A DNA stretch of 64,000 nucleotides from Galeruca laticollis. Taxonomy: Eukaryota > Arthropoda > Insecta > Coleoptera > Chrysomelidae. How positions within the stretch are numbered: the first letter of the stretch is position 1; each line of letters starts with the position of its first letter. This document shows positions 56,231 through 64,000 of the stretch, in pieces. Both the position numbers and the translations under genes were made by a program. Under the pieces are notes generated by a model, which worked only from the letters and a program-made list of their open reading frames with translations, was not told the DNA's origin and did no database searches. The stretch is from NCBI GenBank assembly GCA_963921935.1, contig OY998177.1:7777754-7841753 (forward strand). The letters are read 5' to 3'.

Positions 56231-58195
56231 TCAATTTATGCCAATTTGAAATTGTTGATCCTTCTTCTTCATTTCTGTTTCACGGCTAAGAGCATCCGCT
56301 ACTATATTAGTTTTCCCAGGAATAAATTTTATTTCAAATTCATATTCCTGTAATAGAAGTATCCATCGATGTATCCTATTGTTTGCATAACGATTTTTAA
56401 ACATTGCTGTTAAAGCTGAATGGTCTGTTTCCAAGTAAAATTTTGCTCCTAATAGATAAAAACGTAATTTAGTTATGCAAAACACAATGCTTGCCATCTC
56501 CAATTCAGTAACTGAGTATTTTCTTTCATAGTTTTTCGTTACTCGGGAAATAAAACTGATTGGTACTTCTCCTTCCTCTTGTTCTTGCAATAAAACTCCT
56601 GCTAATCTATCTATGGATGCATCTGTTCTTAAAATAAATGGCTTGTCATATTGAGGATGATAAACCTGCAAATTTTGTAAAAATATTTCCTTGAGTTCTT
56701 GGAAAGCTTGTTCTCTTCTAGCACCCCATTTCCATTTCGTTTCCTTCTTGAGTAATTCAATTAATGGAATTTCCTTATTACTGAGGTCTGGTATGAGTCG
56801 TTTGAAGTAGTTGAGAATTCCCAAAAATCCTCGAAGAGTTTTGAGATTAGTCGGTGTTTTATATTCCCTTATGGTTCTAATTCGTTCAGGGTTCATTCTC
56901 ACTCCAGTAGAATTTAAAATATATCCCAAATACTGCACTTCTTTTTGGTAAAATTGACACTTTTCCATGTTCAATTTTAATCCTGCTTTTTCCAATTCTG
57001 CCAATATAGTCTTCAAATGTTCGTGATGTTGTTCTTCATTTTCTGAATATATTAATATATCATCGATATAGTGCAATGTAAAATGTTCATATTGATTCAG
57101 AACAGTGTGAAGTGTTCTTACCAATGCTGCACATGAACTCTGTAAACCAAATGGAACAACACAAAATTGGTATACTACACCATCAATCATAAATGCTGTA
57201 TATGGACGACTTCTTTTATCTAATGGAATCAACCAAAAACTATGCTTCAAATCCAGTTTCGTGAATATGTTAGCTCTTGTAATCCTACCAAATATCCCCT
57301 CTACATTTAAAGGACTCTCATATTGTTTTTTAGTATATGAGTTGATATTTCTGGCATCCAGACATAATCTAATCTCACCTGACTTTTTTCGGACACATGT
57401 TATCGCACTTATATATGGAGAATTGGATCTTTCTATAATGCCATCTTGTATCATCTTTTCTAACTCCTGGTATACTTCATTTTTCAGCTTGTAAGGAATG
57501 GGATAGGTTTTTATTTTGAAATTACTAATATCCTTGTTCATTTCCAACTTATGTATATACTTGGCTGCTATACATACTTCTTTGTTGAAAAGTCTTCCAT
57601 ATCTTGTTAATAACTCATCAATCTCCTTTCTATATTGTATGGGACAAAATTGTTCCTGTAGATCTTCCACAATTTCTATTCCATTTACTTGACATTGTCT
57701 TTCCTCTACCTCTTGTTCTTCCTTTTTGTCAAAAGTTATTATATTATCTTCACATACCATGTACCCCTGTTTATAATCAATAATCATCTTGTGATTGCTC
57801 AATTCATCATTTCCCAAAATTACATCATATTTTAAATTCTTAACTACTAATAATTGTATTTTATAAGCTATATTTCCCAAATAAAAATCTGTGACTATGC
57901 TACTATTTGTATAATATAAATTTTTATCATTCGCCCCTACTAATGATAGTTTCTTTGTATTTATCATCATAATATCATCTTTATTTAAATTGTCTACTAT
58001 ATCCTGTTTAATTAATGTTACCTCTGAACCCGTATCTATTAAAATTCTACAAATAATATTTTGTAATCTACCCTGGATAAATATTAAATTAGGTTTTTCT
58101 ATTTTTTTACTATTATTTTCATAATCTATAATAAATTCTCGAGGATGTTCATATCGCGATGAATAGATGATATTATGTACGTAAGGACGGTTTAA
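56231..58195 (-). CDS. Gypsy pol: protease, reverse transcriptase, RNase H
   Basis: The frame is open from just after gag (about 58195, -1 relative to the gag end) to TGA 56231-56233. Protease: LIDTGSEVTLI (58038-58027) and VILGNDEL. RT: IRLCLDARNINSYT, FTKLDLKHSFWLI, CVVPFGLQSS and LHYIDDILIYSE (YIDD near 57065). RNase H: FILRTDASIDRLAGVLL (near 56620), SVTELEMASIVFC and ETDHSALT, followed by PGKTNIVADALSRE. All catalytic residues I can identify are intact. The single TGA ends the frame just before integrase, where family members continue. Confidence 0.93.
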   Translation of the reverse strand, partial: LNRPYVHNIIYSSRYEHPREFIIDYENNSKKIEKPNLIFIQGRLQNIICRILIDTGSEVTLIKQDIVDNLNKDDIMMINTKKLSLVGANDKNLYYTNSSIVTDFYLGNIAYKIQLLVVKNLKYDVILGNDELSNHKMIIDYKQGYMVCEDNIITFDKKEEQEVEERQCQVNGIEIVEDLQEQFCPIQYRKEIDELLTRYGRLFNKEVCIAAKYIHKLEMNKDISNFKIKTYPIPYKLKNEVYQELEKMIQDGIIERSNSPYISAITCVRKKSGEIRLCLDARNINSYTKKQYESPLNVEGIFGRITRANIFTKLDLKHSFWLIPLDKRSRPYTAFMIDGVVYQFCVVPFGLQSSCAALVRTLHTVLNQYEHFTLHYIDDILIYSENEEQHHEHLKTILAELEKAGLKLNMEKCQFYQKEVQYLGYILNSTGVRMNPERIRTIREYKTPTNLKTLRGFLGILNYFKRLIPDLSNKEIPLIELLKKETKWKWGARREQAFQELKEIFLQNLQVYHPQYDKPFILRTDASIDRLAGVLLQEQEEGEVPISFISRVTKNYERKYSVTELEMASIVFCITKLRFYLLGAKFYLETDHSALTAMFKNRYANNRIHRWILLLQEYEFEIKFIPGKTNIVADALSRETEMKKKDQQFQIGIN

Positions 58196-59030
58196 GCAAA
58201 ATTCGCTATGTTATCCTGTCCAGGAATACACTCTTCTACCTGTATCTCCTGTCTAACCATGTTTACCTGTCTCCTATTATCATCCTCCCTATTTCTGTTT
58301 TGTTCTGGATTGTTTCGGTTTTCTCTGCCATTTTGCCAATTCCTTCCTCGATTGTTATTATTATTGTTATATTGATTTCTTCTTTCGAAATTGTTATGAT
58401 TCCTATAGTTCTCAGGATATCTATTTCCATTATTCCTTTCTCGATTTCTATTTTGTTCCCCATTTCCTTGGTATCGTCTATCATCAAAGTTCCTGTTTCC
58501 ATAATTTCTATTTCCATTGTTTTCATTATAATCTCTTCTTATATTTCCATTCTCTCTTCGTGCATCATTTCTATTATTTCCATTTCCATTTTGATATCTA
58601 AGAAAACCATTTCCATTTTGTACACTTCTTTCAACTCTCTGCAAATACCTAGATAAATTGTCCATCGTTTTTATGTTGTGTATGGCTATTGTTTCTGAGA
58701 CTTCGGAATTGAAATGTCTCCCGACATATAAAACTAATTCCTCCTCCTTCATAATAGGTTCCAAATATTGTGCCATGTTATAGAGTTGCATAGCATATGC
58801 ATTTAAATTTTTATTCCGATTGTAATCGAATTTCCCAAAATACAATCTTTCCCTAAAATTCTCTTGATGAATTTCACCCCAAAAATAATTCATGAATTAG
58901 TTCTCAAATTCTTCCAGATTATTTATGCTTTCTTCCTTATTACAGAACCATAATAGGGCATGTCCAGATAACATCCCTCTAATATAAATCTTCTTCTCCA
59001 TCATATCTCTCATTCCTTTTCTCTTGTTCT
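58192..59030 (-). pseudogene. Gypsy gag, capsid and nucleocapsid part
   Basis: Capsid-like region GMLSGHALLWFCNKEE (upstream of a TAA near 58896), then frame 58893-58192: YFWGEIHQENFRERLYFGKF, LYNMAQYLEPIMKEEELV and VGRHFNSEV. This follows the Gypsy capsid pattern. The C-terminal ~120 residues are extremely Asn/Arg/Gly-rich (NRNYGNRNFDDRR, NRNRERNNGNRYP). No CCHC zinc knuckle is present, so RNA binding would rely on the Arg-rich tail. The frame differs from the upstream gag frame, so a frameshift lies between 59036 and about 59000. Confidence 0.85.
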
Positions 59031-59035
59031 ATTAT

Positions 59036-60634
59036 TTAATTTGCTTTTCTTTTTCTAACCTTTTTCTTGCTTTCTTCTCTTGTTGTTTGATGCTCGATAA
59101 ATTTCTGAAGCGTCTGTCTATTCTCTACCATATTCTTTTTACCTTTGTTGCCCCATATCTCATAAATTTCTTTCCATGAATCCATTAAAATTTGCGTTTC
59201 CAATTCTTCCATATTATTCATTTCACTTATTATTATTTTAGAGAAAGCTTTTGTATGAATCATAGTCATCATGTTGTCCCATTTTATTCCTGTTACTACA
59301 TTATTATAAAAATTTCCTGAACATCCTATACCTCCTTCATTTCTTCTTATACTATCTTCTATTTCTTCCACTGTGTCTGTTAATCTTCGATTCATCTCTT
59401 GTATTTCCTTGTTAATTTGTCTACCTAAGATTTGACTCCTTTTTTCATATATTCCTGTCGGTTTTGTTACTCTGTCATCTAAATTTATAATTTCTTTATT
59501 CACTTTTTCGTGAGAATGTTGATTTACCTGTTTACTTACTTGTCCTTGTAATTTTATGTATCCTACTTCTACAGTTTCCTTCTTAATTTCTTTAAGTTTG
59601 CTTTTAATTATTTTAATAAACACCTTCGGATGAATGGTATTTATATTCCCATCAAACTTTACTCCGATATCCATGTTTCCCGTATAGATTACTCCACCTC
59701 CATTTCTCCTAACATTAAATTCAATTTCTTCCATGCCTTCCTGTAATTTTCTGTTCATTTCTTCCAGTTCTTTATGAAATATTTGTCCAATGTGCTCGTT
59801 CCTCTCCTCACATGTTCCTGTTTGTTGTTGTACCTTTGTATCCAAATCCTTAAATTTCTGCTCCGCATTCTGTTGGTAATTCTGCATTATCTCTTCTATT
59901 ATTTGTTCCTTGAATTTTATATTTTCCACTTCTCTAGTTATGTCTTCATTCTGTCTCATTACTTCTGCTTGGATTGTTCCCGGTAATTTTTCTTCTATTC
60001 CTCTCTATATTTCTTGAATTTGTTCTACTACTTGATTTTCTATCTGCTCTCTAATTTTCATACCGTTTTCTTGAATTTCAATCCGTATATGTTTGTTTTG
60101 CTCCACCATATCTTCTTTCACCTTATTTATCTGCTGCCTACATTCTTCATTTTCTTCCCTTAGTTTCCTGAATTCCTGGATGCTTTCAGTTTTCACCTCT
60201 TCTATCTTCTTTTCCAATTTATTCATATTTCCATTAATTTTATCCATCTTCCCGTTTAAGCTCCCCTCTATTCTATTTATATTTCCATTCAAATTGTCCT
60301 CCATTTTGTTCATATCTCCCCTCATATTGTTCATATCTCCCCTCAATTTTTCCTCCATATTATCCATTTTAGCAAATAATTGTTGCATCATGTTCACCAT
60401 CTGATCATTTCTACCTGTTCTTGTTGGCGCTTCCTGTATACTATCTTCTTGTGCTACAGCTTCCCCATCTCCTGTCAAACCTTCTTCCTGTGCATCTCCT
60501 TCTAATTGTTGTCCTTGTTCCAAATATACTGCTTGATAATCTCCCATACCATGACTTCTTTCTTCCCTTTCCTCTTCCGAATCACTGTCTGCTCCTACCT
60601 GCCTTCCATCTCTCAACATCATTCGTTTTGCCAT
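59036..60634 (-). pseudogene. Gypsy gag, N-terminal coiled-coil part, one in-frame TAG
   Basis: ATG 60634 to the stop at 59036 is one frame of ~530 codons broken only by TAG 60005-60007. The N-terminus is acidic (DSDSEEEREE), then there is a long heptad-like region with repeated GDMNKMEDNLNGNIN-type units (60340-60220) and a coiled coil. The C-terminal half contains an internal duplication: EEMNRKLQEGMEEIE...RRNGGG...GVKFDGNINTIHPK is repeated as QEMNRRLTDTVEEIE...RRNEGG...GIKWDNMMTMIHTK about 145 residues later. Confidence 0.85.
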
Positions 60635-60679
60635 TTTGATGAAGTATTAAATTTTACAAATATAACCAAAATTTTTACA

Positions 60680-60702
60680 ACGCCCCACGTTTTGGGTGAC
60701 AA
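60680..60702 (-). promoter_or_regulatory. Candidate primer-binding site of the Gypsy element
   Basis: Directly inside the right LTR the minus strand reads TGTCACCCAAAACGTGGGGC. It resembles the tRNA-Lys1,2-type site TGGCGCCCAACGTGGGGC, with two substitutions and a 2-base insertion. Position and ACGTGGGGC core support the call; the tRNA identity is uncertain. Confidence 0.5.
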
Positions 60703-60703
60703 T

Positions 60704-61599
60704 TATAAACATTTATGTGATATTATACTTACTTTTATTGTAGATGATTTAAATGTATATGTTTATAATTTAGAATTTTTGTTTTAGTTTGGCTAGCTCA
60801 GTTTGTTTTTAATATTTGTTTAATAATTTATTTTAATTAGATTATTCGGGAGCATGAAATCCTTTTTCCCTTTGAGTCCTGGCAATTTATACTGTTGTAA
60901 TAGTTGAAATAAAAAGAAAACACATTATTTGAAATCAATTTAATTATCAATGCAATATTTATTTGATAAAATAATATGCGACGCCAATGGTTATATTGTA
61001 CCTATTTATTGATTTTAATAATATCATAAATGCGCATGCGTGAAAAACTAGTCATGCGCTTTAGCATGAAACAAACAATTATGATACGTAAGAAGCATCT
61101 ATATTATACAACACAGTTTGTTGACGATAAAAACAATTGAATGGTTAAAACACATAAGAGAATTTATCTATAAATCATAGTTATATATCATACAAATTGC
61201 TGTGGAAAGAAATGAGTTATATACATGGATAGAAAAATAGAAATTATATACAAATGGACATAGTTATTGCATTATGAAATTTCAATCACTAGATTTATGC
61301 GATTACAAGATAGCGAGAGTAGCGTAAGTACATATTTTAATTTATATAAAATTCGGCCTTTTATTAAATTTAATGATTTATGCAATGAATACACTATACA
61401 AAATCTGTTTCTTTCTTTTTTAGATCGATCATGTTTGCAAAAGTTTGTCAATTTATGAAATTAAGTACTTAATTGGTATTTTAAGTTTTTACACTGTTTA
61501 TTGGCCAATAAATGATTTAAATACACTGACCTGTTGATCTTGAATTTGGAAGAAAGTCTCTGGATCCCAGGAACACTCAACTGAATCTCCAAAAAACCA
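60704..61599 (-). repeat. Gypsy 5' LTR
   Basis: 896 bp, exact offset of 8396 from the other LTR with no indels. On the minus strand this is the promoter-bearing copy. I could not fix a TATA box with confidence. Confidence 0.95.
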
Positions 61600-62185
61600 T
61601 ATATAACCTTTGGAACGGGGGGTGATTTTGGCACCAAAACGAAAAACTGCATTGAAATTTTTCCGAAGTCGCGTCATGCTACTCTCTACAATAGCCCTAT
61701 TTCATTCTGAAATAAGTCTTTCTTATAAAACAACAATGATTGTTATGAGATTTAGTTATATTTTACTCCTTGACCAATACTACTAAAAATACGTCTATAT
61801 ATTCACTCAGATTTGGATACTAGCTCTCGGTCTAATATACAGCTACGGCCAAGGTGTATATTCGCTCTTTGTCTAGGTGAACAAATAACCAGGGGCATCG
61901 TTGTTTCACTCAATAATACGTTATCGCGCTTGGTCGAGCTCAAATAATGCACTTGTGGGCCGTTGTTGAACGGTATATGTATATCAGAAGTTGGATACGG
62001 AGTAGGCGACAATTCCATGATGAATCAAGATAAATTTGTAAATAATTTAATTATAGCACATATGTTTCCTTAGACGATCTCTAATATTCCAATAATACTG
62101 AGAGAAATGCGGAAATTTCAGTTCATTCCTAGGAAGAGTTAGGGAAATGCACATACGTATGTGAATAATTATTTAGATTACTATC
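61600..62185. other. Unassigned repeat-like DNA
   Basis: Before the Gypsy insertion this stretch would have abutted (TA)n. The block 61605-61680 (TTTGGAACGGGGGGTG, GGCACCAAAACG) looks like an old dispersed repeat, but no partner lies in the window. The 71-codon minus frame at 61803-62018 is unsupported. Confidence 0.35.
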
Positions 62186-62503
62186 AGTTAGAGATGAGTT
62201 TGTACCAGGTGGCTAAGTAAGCGGCTGTATCTCGGAAACCGCTAAATACGATTTGCCACTTAGAAGCTCACTTTTTAAAAAACACTTCTATTCACTACAA
62301 CTGTTATAAAACTACACAATGAACTGATAGAAATAATATAATTAAAATCAGACTGAGTATAATAAAATCGATCGTTCAATTTATACAAAAATATTGCTTC
62401 GTCGGCATCGGATATTTCGTCGAATGTTCTTTGGATTTTCGCAAACTCAGCGTCCAGGTGTAATGGGTTCGTATACAGGAAGTTAGTTCAATGTACTGTA
62501 ACT
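62186..62503 (-). repeat. Candidate 3' LTR of an errantivirus-like element
   Basis: On the minus strand a purine tract GGGGATGGAGA is followed directly by AGTTACAGTACATTG. About 318 bp further on, TAACT closes the segment, giving the AGTTA...TAACT termini typical of Gypsy/errantivirus LTRs. A TATA-like TTGTATAAATTG lies inside near 62380. The downstream boundary rests only on the 5-bp inverted match. Confidence 0.4.
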
Positions 62504-62862
62504 TCTCCATCCCCTGGGGAAGTTTTGTAAGGGACGAACAAATCTTTGGTGTTCTCTTCGCTTTTCGTTGGTTGGGATGTTCTTCGGTCCTTTCTCTTGC
62601 ATTGGTTATTCTTTAGCCTATAATAAAGATAAATTAGGAGAACTGTAACGCCTATATCGATGGGAGTCATCCAGAAATGGTTGTGGATGTCGTTCCATTT
62701 TTCGACCTCTATTGGTTTCATTGGGTTTGCTTGCTTAATGAGTTCATGAAGGTCGTCTAAGGGCTCAATAGTGGTTTTGGAATTAATAAACCTTTGTTGT
62801 AGTGTTCTGAACTCACAGTTTGGTAGAAGTTCGATCAGGTACACTCCTTGCACAATCATTGG
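62488..62862 (-). pseudogene. env C-terminal fragment (errantivirus-like)
   Basis: The minus-strand frame of ~123 codons ends 15 bp inside the candidate LTR. It has a hydrophobic membrane-spanning segment (IDIGVTVLLIYLYY) near residues 69-82, followed by a short basic cytoplasmic tail (KNNQCKRKDRR). Length and topology fit the C-terminus of an insect errantivirus Env, a class I fusion protein related to baculovirus F. The start Met is fortuitous; the gene continues upstream in other frames. It is a defective endogenous copy. Confidence 0.7.
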
Positions 62863-63272
62863 TTTCGTTGTGGAACATTAAGTTGTTATTTTTGTGGGTC
62901 CAGTAAATATTGCTACGTAGTGGGAGTCCGACAGACTTTGGATGACTGTGTTCAGTATTTGCACTGCAATATACTTGCAAGAGGCTTCCATATTTTTCAG
63001 TTGAAGAATCTGGTTGATACAGTCTTCGGTTTTCGTTGTTGTTTGCAGCGCTTCTTCATTGCATAAATTTTCGGCAATGATTCTTTTGCATGGAATTACG
63101 GAGTATTGGAAGGTATCTTCGTTTACCGAGAGGTACGGTTCTGGAGAAATAATTATGGTTGAATTTTGTGTAGGTATTGGGAATGGGTGGTAGTATGTGA
63201 AGGCCTTAGGATATAAAATGGGAAACTGTAGGATAAATACGATAGTCTGGTTCGTGTAGTAAGCGTCTACGC

Positions 63273-64000
63273 TTATATGTTGTGATAATTAAGGACGTCT
63301 TCCTCTTTTGTATATAAGAGATGATCTCCGCTGTAGTGTTCTAGCATTTTTGTCACTAACCATTCTAATTCATCTTTCCTCAAGACACTATTGTGAAGGG
63401 TGTTTCGTGTGGAAAATGTGATTACATCTTCTAGATCGTTCAGGAGTTGAAGGATAATTTGGAGGGATAGGTTCAATTCGTCCAGTACATTTCTGGCTTG
63501 AAGAAAGTGGTTGAAATCGAATACAAATTTGTTTAGATTTTTACTGATTTGATCTATTTCGTCGAAAATAGTTTCTTGGTTGTGTGTTAGAAGAGTCACA
63601 TTAAACTTTTCCAAAATCTTTAAATTTAAGCTCATGTGATGATTTAGATTTTTTGTAATATTCTTCTGATGTGTTTGAAGCGTTTGGATTGCTGTATTGT
63701 AAATTTCGGCGTCTTCCTGGCCTAGGTTTCCGGAGATAGACTTGATAATACTTCCTAAGCCGTTATGAATTCCTCTTTTTCTTTTTGAGGTTGGATAAAT
63801 CGATAGTATTTTCTCTTTGGCTAACTTTAGCTGAAATTGGGGGGCTTGATCGAAATTTTGTGAGCTGGTAAAGTAAGGGTAGCTGAGGCCGTCTTCTATG
63901 GCTTTAGTGACTGCTTGGTATTGATTATCGATAGTTTTGTTTTCTCTCTTTATAGGTCGTAGTTCGAAAAAGTGTATAAAGTCGTGCGTGTCAGAACGTA
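63273..64000 (-). pseudogene. env, central part, runs off the window and loses frame at 63273
   Basis: The frame is open from the window edge to TAA 63273-63275, about 240 codons. A basic cleavage-type motif KRKR (63785-63774) is followed by a Gly/Ile-containing stretch, in the place where errantivirus and F-type envelope proteins are processed and begin the fusion subunit. Then come Gln/Leu/Ile-rich heptad-like repeats (NLNKFVFDFNHFLQ, LSLQIILQLLNDLEDV). The region 62863-63272 has further env-like coding potential in another frame, so at least one frameshift breaks the gene. The surface subunit lies outside the window. Confidence 0.7.

Noticed and set aside
58263..60639. Several hydrophobic plus-strand ORFs over the gag region
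   Set aside because: They are shadows of the purine-rich, low-complexity gag frames on the minus strand.

Overview
The window is intergenic DNA from an AT-rich insect-like (at least arthropod) genome. I find no convincing host gene, tRNA, rRNA or CRISPR array. Almost everything recognisable is mobile DNA at different stages of decay, much of it nested. The eukaryotic call rests on short GT-AG introns inside transposase genes, piggyBac, hAT, Tc1/mariner-like and Sola-like DNA transposons, an I/LOA-type LINE, Penelope-like elements, Gypsy retrotransposons and a fragment of an errantivirus-type env gene. No species can be named from the sequence.

Layout. 1-5265: non-coding DNA with a small TA-flanked inverted-repeat element (1093-1403), a satellite-like array (2130-3301) and tandem 0.8-kb repeats. 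5270-7820: a structurally complete but mutated piggyBac element with TTAA target duplications, sitting inside the third 0.8-kb repeat. 8.5-12.6 kb: a small TIR element, a possible Crypton exon, and two inverted satellite-bearing arms around a second piggyBac remnant. 12.6-17.3 kb: a decayed Gypsy element carrying a third piggyBac piece, a hairpin element and a satellite element. 17.3-18.7 kb: a foldback element. 20.9-23.9 kb: Sola-like fragments, a LINE tail and a 1.9-kb palindrome. 24.4-28.7 kb: two more satellite elements, one split by a LINE fragment and one lying in a mariner-like copy.

29.9-43.4 kb is a nest with recoverable order. A zf-TTF-type hAT gene was split by a Sola-like transposon (TSD ATTA), which was itself split by a 5.1-kb LINE (TSD ATCTCCAGAAT). 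The same hAT was split again by a BED-type hAT (TSD GCATTAGA). Two LTR-like direct repeats bracket the assembly.

43.5-52.3 kb: a decayed mariner-like gene, then Penelope-like elements arranged head-to-head between (TA)n tracts, with hammerhead-ribozyme-like cores near their ends. 52308-61599: a young minus-strand Gypsy element with 896-bp LTRs differing at 8 positions by eye, a duplicated Gag segment, an Asn/Arg-rich nucleocapsid without a zinc knuckle, and protease-RT-RNase H-integrase. 62.2-64 kb: the 3' end of an errantivirus-like element with a broken env gene, running off the window.

The strongest leads are the ~172-bp satellite monomers carried inside dispersed elements, and their possible link to a piggyBac-like parent. 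Next are the Penelope palindromes in (TA)n, the ordered nest at 30-43 kb, and the Gag duplication. All coordinates, alignments and domain calls were made by eye; no database search was run.
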